From Paramacrobiotus richtersi (lineage: Eukaryota > Tardigrada > Eutardigrada > Parachela > Macrobiotidae): a DNA stretch of 20,144 nucleotides. The notes under the pieces are model-generated. The model was not told the DNA's origin and did not search any database. It was given only the letters and a program-made list of their open reading frames with translations. The stretch covers positions 1 to 20,144 of the forward strand of contig JAQGAU010001273.1 in assembly GCA_034698045.1 (NCBI GenBank), written 5' to 3'. A program made the position numbers and the translations under genes. The first letter of the stretch is position 1. Every line of letters starts with the position of its first letter. Shown piece by piece: positions 1 through 8,710 of the stretch.

Positions 1-243
1 ATTTTAAAACTTTCAAAATCAAAACAAAAGACTAGTTCAACTGAAAATCAAAATGCATGGATGACAGCCAAATAAATTCTCGCTAAAACAATCAGGCGAA
101 TTGGTGGCGGGGATATGTCGAGAATATGGACTGCTTTGCTCGATCGAGCTCTTCATACACGCAGAGCTGATTTTGGTCTTATCCACATTTCCAACTTCCA
201 CTTGCTTATCCACACGTGCATAGCCTTCGCTCTAATGTAAACG
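1..243. other. left-edge non-coding sequence
   Basis: AT-rich sequence with no reading frame I would support, no splice pattern and no recognisable repeat. It leads directly into the first copy of a diverged repeat that starts near 244. Confidence 0.5.
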
Positions 244-377
244 CGCTGTGTGTACGCTATGAATGGCCCGAGGTACGTCTGCTGTTAGCACTCGGTACTG
301 ATCATGATATACAGCATGTTAGTGTATGCCACAGTCTCGGAGATGTACTTACGTTAAACGGTTTGAAAACATTCTCG
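244..377 (+). repeat. diverged repeat, copy 1 (partner at 4161-4287)
   Basis: The stretch shares an ordered series of short matches with 4161-4287: CGCTGTGTGT at its start, TCGGTACTG in the middle, then ACAGC, GATGTAC, GTTAAAC and TTGAAAAC near its end. Small insertions and deletions separate the matches. A 64-codon open frame runs through this copy, but the same frame is broken by stops in the partner, so the conserved unit is probably not protein-coding. It lies beyond the 3' end of tetraspan copy A, and the partner lies beyond the 3' end of copy C. That fits a segmental duplication which carried flanking DNA. Confidence 0.6.
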
Positions 378-951
378 ATGTTGCTGGATCAAAATGAACT
401 GCGTCTTTGATTGTTCTCTTGATTTTGCATCGAGCAACACCCATCCCTCGTACCAGTTATCCCTGTATCTGTTCTTTATGGGTATATTCCTCTATCCGGC
501 GAATTATAATCATCAGGCATTAGTATTGGATGTATTATTAACATTATAAACCAGTTGCAGTAACAGAACGGTCAGCTATAGCTAAGGTCCATAAGCGTTT
601 GCCGATACGTACACCCCCAGAGTAACACCATACCCTTAGCATCTGGATCTAAAAAGTACTTTATTCGTTATATGCATTCCACTAAGTTTATCAGAAATGT
701 TAAAACTATATTGTGCCTCACATCAGTCCTCAGCTCATAATGTAGTTTGCTAAACATACGATTTTCCCCACGTTGTCTCAGTTTGCTCAGTTTGCTCAGC
801 TGCTGGTCAGCTGACACTTTCGCAGTTCGCGAGTTGCATACAATAAAGATGGGATTCATAGCACATACTGTCAAAAAGATAACACCAAAATTAATGAGGA
901 CTCAGTACATGAACAAGAAAAAAACTGGCAACTACTGGATTATAAAAGAGG
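378..951. other. 3' flank of copy A, no gene seen
   Basis: No coding region is supported. A short tandem repeat, AGTTTGCTC, occurs about two and a half times near 777-802. Short open frames exist on both strands but show no splice context or family resemblance. Confidence 0.5.
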
Positions 952-2042
952 TCAGAATTCTGAGTGCCCCTGACTGGCTGCTCGAATAGCGGCGGCTGAC
1001 ACTCTACAGGTAATATTTCGATAAATATTTCAATCTTATTCTTAATAAATATTTCAAAAACGAATTGGATTTTCATTGAACTAAATAGCCTGCTTCAGAA
1101 CAGGATACACGCTCGGCAGTTTACGAAGTACCGAAAAACGAACTTATCGACTGACTCACCGCTGATACGGAAAACGGTTGCAACTGGCCCATTTTCAAAT
1201 GACACATGAATGCAGATCTGGCGTTGCGCCAAATTTCAGCTGCGAATATCGCTTTTCAACAACCTACTTCGAGAGAGAACTGCGGGTGAAATTCATGGTC
1301 GTGCGAGAAACAGGCATCATTTCCGTATAAAACCAGGTCAGAATCATCGGCGTACCTGTGCAGGTTGATGAATGGTTTTACCGCTCTCTATAGTTAAGAA
1401 TGTACATGACGCCCAAAGTCTACCTGGTCGCCTTCCGTGGGCGCAGTAAGTGCCAGATCACTCCTGCTGTGATGAACGATCTGTAAAATTAAGCCGACCA
1501 GATGTCTTGTACATCTGTTAATCCACTACATACTGCTACACCGAAATGTGTAAGAGCTGAGGCACGATATACTTTGACTATCACAGGTTATCTTTTCCCC
1601 CGTCTTTACCGGAAGCTGATGGTCGCTGCCCTGGCGGTAATCCCGATGAGGTATCCCCGCAGTCACCATCGCGACGACAAATCTGACTATGGGCAACGTC
1701 CTGGGAGAAGTCCGCAGTCATCTCCACATACTTCCCGTGCACTTCTTCATCCTTCGTTGCCGTTAAACTGGTCCTCGTACTAGTAGCATTCATAGCTATG
1801 GTAATGTAGTCAAACAGGCCCATGAGGCTTTGGGCCATGTCGGGCGCTGTGGCCCTGACGATGACCATGACCAGCCGCAGAAATAGAATAGATGAAGCAC
1901 AGCAGAACGTTGCAGGCGCCGAGAATGCGGAACGATCGGCTGCTCGTCCGGAGACGGCGAATGGCAACAACGGCGCGGATGCCCGTGCCCAAGAGGAGCA
2001 CCGTGACGATCACGTGGTAGATGCCCCATGCGCTACGGCCTG
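952..2042 (-). pseudogene. tetraspan array copy A, decayed
   Basis: This is a degenerate relative of copy C. The exon 2 remnant runs from 2042 to 1610, with an acceptor ending TGCAG and a donor CG|GTAAAG identical to that of copy C. Reading starts in the family frame (GTGI..RRLR, then SRSFRILGACN). It then needs three changes against copy C: about 8 bases lost near 1870, about 5 bases lost near 1690, and 1 base gained near 1650. They sum to minus 12, so the final residues ATISFR are again in the original frame. The exon 3 remnant, 1003 to 952, keeps the acceptor and RVSA..IRA but stops after 17 codons, losing the PAGVPL and Pro-rich tail. No first exon with the TSRL motif was found between 2050 and 2660. 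Intron 2 (1004-1609) still resembles that of copy C near 1290-1375 and 1570-1600. I am confident it is a family member and fairly confident it is non-functional. An assembly error is unlikely to explain all the lesions. Confidence 0.8.
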
Positions 2043-2132
2043 CTGCAGGAAATAAGTACAAAGCATTAGTTTAGCCGTTGCTATGAAAGATTTCCCCTTG
2101 TGCTCTATAGGCGTAAAACTTTAAACCTGAAA

Positions 2133-2165
2133 CCAGTGTTGGGATCCCAGTGTTGGGATCCCAGT
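2133..2165. repeat. 14-base tandem duplication with GGGATCCC palindromes
   Basis: The unit CCAGTGTTGGGATC occurs twice back to back, followed by CCAGT. Each junction creates the palindrome GGGATCCC. It lies upstream of the copy A exon 2 remnant, about where copy A's lost first exon would be expected. No function is proposed. Confidence 0.85.
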
Positions 2166-2477
2166 TCTCAGATGTAAACATTTTCTCGGACTGGTCAGCG
2201 TAAGAGCCTACACGTGCGAACAAACAGTTCTTACGGCCGTCTTTAGCTGCATACAGTATCTGTAGATAGAAACAAACTGATGAAATTAAACCTGCTTATG
2301 CACTAACGTGCATCCAGAAATAGTTTACTGGTTTTTGAGTCTGTTTGCGCCGCACTATGAATTTTACCGTGAAAATGGTAAAAGGCGTTTATTCGTGCCA
2401 CTTTACACTTCACAAAGCTGCAAAAATTTGTAAATATGCAGCAGGTTTTGCTTAGTTAATCAAGCGGATAATCGGGA

Positions 2478-2672
2478 ATGTCAATACAATGCCTGCATTT
2501 TGTGTTGCAACGAAAACAGTTTCGAAGCGTATTCAAGACGGTAGACATCAACTCGGATTGCATTATTCAGTTCGCTGAGTTGCGAACAGAGTTGTGGCAG
2601 TACAAACGTATGAAAATATCACTAGGAAAAACTCTGGCAAAATCAGGCAGAGTCCAATCACAAGCTCAGTAG
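2478..2672 (+). other. possible EF-hand coding fragment
   Basis: A 64-codon open frame contains a stretch with the spacing of a calcium-binding EF-hand. The 12-residue loop DINSDCIIQFAE carries acidic or polar residues at positions 1, 3, 5, 9 and 12 and Ile at position 8. It is flanked by a helix-like FRSVFKTV before and LRTELW after. The usual Gly at loop position 6 is Cys. A possible acceptor (AAAACAG, ending at 2519) and donor (GTATGA, near 2609) could bound an exon of about 90 bases. It stands alone, on the strand opposite to the tetraspan array, and its end overlaps the last coding bases of copy B. It may be a stray exon, an exon relic or a chance match. Confidence 0.3.
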
Positions 2673-3720
2673 CCGAGATTCTGCTTGAGTGGCGGATCAG
2701 CTGTGTAAATAGGCGGTGACTGCACTGGGTAAGAGCCATATCCTGGTCTGCTGAGGAGCGGGACGCCGGCAGGAGGCACGGTCGACATTCCGCCATGAGG
2801 TACCATCGGTGCCTGTTGACCGGCTGGATGTGACAATCCGGCAGATATCCTGTAAAAATCGTGGCACTCAAGTGTATTCTGTTAGAGTTTTGTTATTTCT
2901 AAACCATTACCATTCTAATTGTCAGTGGGCTTAATAAAGGATAATAGTATACATTAATTGTACCTAAAACTGAAGACAGCCGCCACGGCAGTGATGGCAA
3001 CATGGACCCCCGCAACTACCAGCATGACGACACAGACGGCGACGTTCGGCGTACCGGGTCCAGGCGCGACCATCTCCTCTACGTGATGTCTGCGGGACTC
3101 CGCATCGTCTTGATTGTACACAGTATCATTACCGGGGAGGGTAGTTATGCCCAGGATTTGGCGGGCAGCGTCCGCCCAGTACACCAACATAAGACTCAGC
3201 ACGACAAGGAGAAGCATGCTGATGCCATCGAGAATGCACAACACCGCGTTGCACGCGCCTAATATGCGGAAGGACCGGGAATCTGCAGTATTTTTGCGCA
3301 GTCGCTGGATCGTCAGAACCCCCAAGATACCCGTACCCGAGAGGACTGCTGCGGCTACCGCGTGGAAGACATTCCAGCCACTGAGATTGGTCTCTGTAAT
3401 GCACGTAGATATATAGAGTCAATATATATAGAATATATATATAGATATATAGAATCTCATCTTATAATTAGTATGCCTGTAGAAGAATGTTGTTCTTACA
3501 GTGAGAATCTTGATTCAAATGAAAGAAACCGCTAGTATGTACCAGTTTTCTTTCTTACGCTACCGGTTAACGTTTTCAAGTTAATGTTGTTGGTGGCAAA
3601 ACTTACTGCTCGCGCCCCAAGCATACGCGGCAACGGCCATAGCTCCCCAAACGATCTCTGTAATGGAGATGTTCTGCAGACGGGAAGTTAGGAGGAAGAC
3701 GTTGACTGGTCGGCCGTCAT
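2666..3720 (-). CDS. tetraspan array copy B (first exon frameshifted)
   Basis: A three-exon gene for a four-pass membrane protein. Exon 1 is 3720-3607 with donor GTAAGT, exon 2 is 3393-2964 with donor AG|GTACAA, and exon 3 is 2849-2666 ending in TGA. Intron phases are 1 and 2, as in C and D. Exon 2 encodes two central membrane segments around QRLR..SRSFRILGACNAVLC, then a charged loop and a fourth hydrophobic segment ending SFR. The exon 3 tail holds PPAGVPL, RPGYGSY and a PPIY motif of the PPxY class that binds WW domains. Exon 1 has 114 bases where copy C has 115. The frame from the ATG meets a stop at the eleventh codon, while the family motif TSRL..ISITEI lies in another frame. Either the copy is damaged, it starts elsewhere, or the assembly has a one-base error. 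Unbroken, it would be about 242 aa. Confidence 0.65.
3407..3455. repeat. AT-rich microsatellite in intron 1 of copy B
   Basis: Alternating TA runs interrupted by G, built from ATATAGA-like units. In the sense of copy B it lies only a few bases upstream of the exon 2 acceptor, taking the place of a polypyrimidine tract. Confidence 0.8.
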
Positions 3721-4160
3721 GCTGGTATTACATGAGCAGAAAGAAATCGCCTGCAGATTGTTGCAACAATTTCCGCAATGATGAAATTTGAGAATCACCG
3801 CGATAAAGAAAATAAGGCTTGAACTGATCAAGAGATTTGTAGAACAGACTTTTGAGTGCTAGGTGGTTAGTCTGCTCGGTTAATAACTTAAACTAAACTG
3901 AAACTAATGTGGATTGCGGCAACAACAATGTAAAACACGAGAAACCCACTGTAAGTCAGAAACCTGATCGGAACGTACCGTGTATGTTTGCATAGTAAAC
4001 GTACATGTGCCGCTTGTGAATCAGTTGCACGGTGGTTGCCGGCGAGACGACTGATCGGCACATGCTCGCTAGCTGGGCGTTTGTGAAAAAGAAAAACCAG
4101 AGCGTACTGACGTATAAAATAAAATAGAATATCGATCCACCCGCCACGGTACCGTAAAAC
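3721..4160. other. 5' flank of copy B, no gene seen
   Basis: Upstream region of copy B on the minus strand. I see no further exon with the family's TSRL or SITE motif and no convincing TATA box. A 106-codon minus-strand open frame at 3888-4208 overlaps the non-coding repeat at 4161 and has no supporting feature. Confidence 0.45.
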
Positions 4161-4287
4161 CGCTGTGTGTGCGCTGTTAATGGTCTGCGGCACGGTCGCT
4201 ATTATCAATCGGTACTGCTGCGTGTACAGCGTGTTAACGTACTGTTACAGGGATGTACATATGTTAAACTGGTTGAAAACGTTCGCG
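4161..4287 (+). repeat. diverged repeat, copy 2 (partner at 244-377)
   Basis: Partner of the repeat at 244-377, in the same orientation, with matching blocks in the same order. It lies about 0.9 kb beyond the 3' end of copy C, whereas the partner lies about 0.6 kb beyond the 3' end of copy A. The copies are diverged and carry several small indels, so the duplication is not recent. Confidence 0.6.
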
Positions 4288-5195
4288 AACAACAAGATAT
4301 ATACGTAGGTAGCGTAGATATAGGAAACGTTCTTCGTGTAGTTGGATACGAATAAACTGTTGATTCCGAGCACTGTTCCATGTCGTGCGGATTGGGATAA
4401 CTTTTTAATTTGATTGGATTGTTGTATTCGCCATTAGTACGGCATGTTGGGAAACCAATAAAGTCCTATTAAATAAAACTGCGTGTTTTAATTGTTGTTC
4501 CCTTCAAATGGTAACGAGGAATATCCATCTCTCGCCGCGAATGTTCTTGTCACCCCCTATCACGGAGTTGAATGTACCGGCCTTGTAATCTGCTCGATAA
4601 AGATCTTCCAAGTAATTTGTTAGTACACGGCAAGTCCAGTTGTTTTCGTTAGCTCACAAGTTTGTCAGTCTTAGTCAGTCTGTCAGTCCTAGTCCGCGAT
4701 TCGATCCCGCGAAGCTGCGCTTTTTGCGAATTTCCTTAGGTACGACCGTACGAGAACAAAGCCTTCGCTTTGGACACTATAGATCAAGCTTGACTACACG
4801 ATAAATTCAAATTTTCGAAGATTATGAAGGTCTGTCCATTCCGCCTATAGACAAGCTCCGTGATTCCCAAGCCTGATGTGAAATACATGACAGTATTTAG
4901 AAGCTATATATGTACCTAACAAGACGTAGACCGTCATGAACAACGTTTTAGACGACTGTACAAATTCTCCACAATGTGGTTCCATCCTTCAAGAAAACAT
5001 ATGGCAGCATGCAGTGCATATATATATTCAGACAGAGCAGCGTCGGCTCTAGTATTTCATACAACAAGAAATGAAGAGCGACAGAACAAAATTACACCAA
5101 AACCACAATTTGATGTAGTAACAAGTGAAATTAAACGCCAATACTCCCTTAACGGTCTTCCCCGACTGAAACAAAAAAAACACGTCTTCCCCTTT
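4288..5195. other. intergenic stretch between copies B and C
   Basis: No coding region is supported. GTCAGTC-like tandem repeats lie at about 4665-4693. A sequence resembling a tRNA B-box at about 4697-4715 lacks a matching A-box and acceptor stem and is not called. Confidence 0.45.
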
Positions 5196-6542
5196 TTAAA
5201 GGTCCTTCTTAACCGGCGGGTAGGACGTGTAGGTGGGTGGCGGATCCGTGGCAGCCATTGGATAGGTTCCAGCGCACTGTCCCGTCATGAGCGGAACACC
5301 GGCAGGTGATACCATCAACGGTGGTCGCCTGACTGCACGAATGGTGGCCGACACTCTGTAAGTGACATCCATGTATGCAAATATTTCCATTTCGTTTGTA
5401 ATCAAAGAATTCAAATGGGTGTCCGATTGTCACTGAACTGTTTGTAGAAAGAGCTAAGACGATTAAATTCATGGTTCTGCGAGAAACGGACATAATTTCC
5501 GGATTAAGCTAAGCCAGAGTGATCAGCATTCGTACCTGTGCAGTTAATGAATGGAATAGACTTTAACTATCACAAGTTATCTTTTCTCTTATCTTTACCG
5601 GAAGCTGATGGTCACAGCCTTGGCGGTGAGCCCAGCGAGTATCCCCGCGGTCACCATGAAGGCAACGAATCTGACTATGAGCCATGTATTCGGCCTGGAT
5701 AGTTCCGCGGCCATCTCCGTATACTTTCCGAGCTCCTTGATATTTTCGTCCTCATTGCCGTTAAAATGGTCGTCGGTACTATTCCCAGTATTCAAACTAT
5801 TGATAGTATTGTTCGTAGCTAGAGCAGTGTAATCAAACAGGCCCATGAGACTTCGGACGATGTTGGGCGCTGTGGCCAGGAAGATGACCACGAAGAGCGT
5901 AATAACCGTTGAAATGGCGTAGATGATGCACAGCACCACGTTGCACGCGCCTAGAATGCGGAACGATCGGCTGTCCAGGATGCTCGTCCGGAGGCGGCGA
6001 ACGGACCAGAACCCGTAGATGCCCGTGCCCAGCAGGAACACCGAGACGATCAGGTTGTAGTTGCCCCATGGGCTACCGTCTTGTGCTGCAATAAATAAGC
6101 AAAATGCATTACTTTAGCCTTAGTTAGCGTAATGCGGATTGCAGCCTCTATTAATGTGGGCACTCTACCCACGTGTTCCAGGGCAACGAATTATAATGTC
6201 TAGACTTTTACTGTACTTTTAGCAGTCCCAGTGCACGAACTCGGAGTAATGTTGCGGCTTTTGCAAATAAAAATTTGATCTACACGTCAATGACTGGGTT
6301 CAAGAGGTTCAAGAGACGGTATAGACAGACGGTCATTCACGGGTCTGGACTCGCATAAATTCCAGTACGAGAATTGGTATTTTAGCATGTACAGTACAGT
6401 ATCGAGCAAAGCAATTACTTACTATACGTATCAGATGATAAACACTGTAGATAACGGCTAAAACTCCGGAAGCCATCTCCGTAATGGAGATACATCTAAG
6501 ACGAGAAGTCGGTGGAATAGCATAGCCCCCGACGGCATTCAT
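5196..6542 (-). CDS. tetraspan array copy C, intact, MS4A-like
   Basis: A three-exon gene for a 253-residue four-pass membrane protein. Exon 1 is 6542-6428, exon 2 is 6085-5599 and exon 3 is 5355-5196, ending in TAA. Phases 1 and 2 join without a stop. Hydrophobic segments lie at about residues 18-37, 49-67, 82-108 and 173-196. The large loop between the third and fourth carries Asn-X-Thr/Ser sites (NNT, NST). Short loops and a cytoplasmic-type tail complete a CD20/MS4A-like topology, and the SPWG, SVRRLR and SFRILGACN motifs sit where that family has similar residues. The family name is an inference, not proven. The tail contains SPAGVPL and PPTY at 240-243, a PPxY motif expected to bind WW-domain proteins such as Nedd4-type ligases. 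The ATG is chosen by alignment with copy D (MNA, then PPTSRLR). The exon 1 donor that fits the phase is GTATAG; a better GTAAGT six bases further would break the frame. Confidence 0.8.
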
Positions 6543-6686
6543 GGCGTTATGTTGAAGCAGCTCAGGTAAAACTCCACGAAATGATAAGTATCTTGGACAG
6601 TTGCGGCGCTGGCAGATGCACAAACGAAATCATTTTTACAGATGATCAGAAGCTGACTGCAAAATTCGTTCGAAAAGCCATTCCGG

Positions 6687-6732
6687 TTCTGGAATGGCTT
6701 CTGGAATGGTCTGGAATATTCCAGTTCTGGAA
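6687..6732. promoter_or_regulatory. heat-shock-element-like cluster upstream of copy C
   Basis: Three copies of TTCTGGAA (6687-6694, 6699-6706, 6725-6732) and one GAATATTC (6714-6721, inside the palindrome CTGGAATATTCCAG) lie within 46 bases. Inverted GAA/TTC pairs separated by two bases are the building block bound by heat shock factor. The cluster is 145-190 bases upstream of the copy C start codon. The spacing between pairs is irregular, so a simple local duplication of CTGGAATGG-type units is an alternative explanation. Confidence 0.4.
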
Positions 6733-7470
6733 ACACCAGTCACAACTTACCAGTACAAAAACGCTAAGACCTGATTAAACGTTACACATATCGTGCGGCA
6801 CTTGCTGCTTTACGGCAGCGGCAGTTGCGTTTGTATGACGGACGAGTACGTGCGCATGCAGCATCACCAGACACATCATTTATTGATTATTTTCACACAA
6901 CGGATACTCCGCAAGTTGCTGCTCTGTATGAGCGCCACACAGCCTTCTGATGCAGTTGACCTTGATCTTCGTGAATGTACTCGTAAACCCTGCATAGTCC
7001 GATACGCGCCACACTAGCGTATTTTCAGTGCGTGTGAGATTGCTCCACATTGCGGTTGATAGTCTGCAGCTCGAACGTTAGTATGCTTAACTACGCAGTG
7101 CCCTCGAATTTTATTACTTTTATTGCGACTCCGCGCAGAGTACCAGACTACGTTTTCCATTGTACATTCTTTGCGGTGCATGGCATAACGCGTATACATA
7201 GCATGCCAGTGATGCGCATCTATAATAAATTAATAATTATTGTTAGAACTTCCTTTCTGATAGTTCGAGACTCCGCGTTGTGTCGCATCAACGTAATCCA
7301 TATGCCAGATAAAATTAAACGGGCTTATGGGGAAACAGTAATACTGGGGCCAGGCAGACTAAAATTCGAGCAACTAATAATTCTAAATTCCTAAACAACC
7401 CGAAGATTGCTGCGATCAACGAAAGTATGAGCATGACATAACTCTGGAACTTCCCGGGACAGGTGACCAT
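6733..7470. other. intergenic stretch between copies C and D
   Basis: Two plus-strand open frames (6793-7017 and 7050-7394) and one minus-strand frame (7014-7199) occur. None shows a domain, a splice context or resemblance to the neighbours, so no gene is called. Confidence 0.45.
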
Positions 7471-8710
7471 TTAATGAAAGTCCTGCTTAACCGGCAGGTA
7501 GGGCGTGAAGGTGGGCAGCGGTTCTATGGGATCCGCTTGATACGTTCCATATCCCGGTCCACCCATCAGCGGGACTCCGGCCGGTGGTATCATGACCGGT
7601 TGCTGACCGGCTGCTAATATGCTGGCCGATAATCTATATACAACCAAATAACTGATATAAGTTTTCACATGAAAAAAGCGCCTACTAACAATTTCTGTAC
7701 CCTGGCAATACGAGTACTAGTAAACCAAAGGTTTTACGTTCGTGTTAATCACACAACAAATGCGCGTTCGGTCACTTGGCCACAGAACGTCAGGGTGACA
7801 TTTTCTGATCGAGGCGTGGTCAAAGCAGTTTTTTTGCAGCCGAAGATAATGTTAGTACTTATGATAATGTACTTTGAAAATAACATTACTATGATGACAG
7901 AATGGTCACGTCAGCAAATCGGCATTTCGCTGTACCTGAAGCTCATATAGGCAGCCATGGCGGTGCAAGCAATAAACACCCCCGTCAGCACTATGGCGAT
8001 GATGCAGCCGGTAATGAGCGCGGTGTTCAGCCGGGACAATTCTACATAATACATCTCTTCCTGCATTTTTCGCAAATCCTCTGCAATTTTCCCTTGATCG
8101 CCGACGGTCGTATTTGAAAAAACACCCGCGAGGCCGTGGGATACAGTGCGTATCGGAAGCTTTTTCAGCTGGGTAACCGTCCACAACAGCACCAACATGG
8201 AGATGCAATAGATGCCGCAGAGTACCGCGTTACAGGCGCTTAAGATGCGGAACGATTGGCTGTCCAGGATGTTCATTTTCAGCCGGCGGATTGAGCGGAA
8301 TCCGTGACCGCCGGTGAACAGGAGGAGCGCCGCGCAGGCGAACTGAAAGGTACTCCAACCTCTGTAACTGGGGCCTTGCTCTGTAAAAGAACGTACGTTA
8401 AGATGTCACTTTGCTTTTGGCTACTGTTCCTCCGCGTGCTAATTGAAACAATTTTTTATTTGATTTTTGGAATTTTTTTATCGTGTCAACATAGTTTCAC
8501 GGCAACTGCTGCAAAAACAAAATACTGTAGGAAATGAAGTCCTTCTGCTGTTCGCCTTATATCGGACCTTTACCGGGAAGATTACCTAGCAAACTCACGT
8601 AACATATTGGAGATCATGGCTAAAACTCCGAGGCCGATCTGCGCAATGCAGGTATATCGCAGACGGGAAGTTGGTGGTAAAATGTACCCCTCAGCGTTCA
8701 TTGTGAGCAT
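7471..8710 (-). CDS. tetraspan array copy D, intact, MS4A-like
   Basis: A three-exon gene for a 239-residue four-pass membrane protein. Exon 1 is 8710-8599 with donor GTGAGT, exon 2 is 8380-7936 with donor AG|GTACAG, and exon 3 is 7633-7471 ending in TAA. Phases 1 and 2 join cleanly. Membrane segments lie in exon 1 (after PPTSRLR), early in exon 2 (TFQFACAALLLF), after QSFRILSACNAVLC, and at the end of exon 2 before SFR. The third-to-fourth loop holds an NTT glycosylation site and a charged, possibly helical stretch (EDLRKMQEEM). The tail has PPAGVPL and GPGYGTY. Where B and C have PPxY, D reads LPTF, so that motif appears lost. A second in-frame ATG three codons in (at 8701) aligns better with copy C and could be the true start. 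Donor sequence, ACNAVLC and the GQQ/PGYG tail place it closest to copy B. Confidence 0.8.

Noticed and set aside
216-410. 64-codon plus-strand frame as a gene
   Set aside because: It lies across the repeat whose second copy (4161-4287) is stopped in the same frame, and there is no domain or splice context.
1581-1970. 129-codon minus-strand frame as an independent protein
   Set aside because: Only its middle matches the tetraspan family; both ends are out-of-frame readings of the copy A pseudogene.
2563-2871. 102-codon minus-strand frame
   Set aside because: It is a shadow of copy B exon 3; the correct frame is fixed by the phase-2 splice and the shared PPAGVPL tail.
4620-4720. tRNA gene suggested by GATTCGATCCCG
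   Set aside because: No acceptor stem pairs, the A-box match is poor and the arm lengths do not fit.
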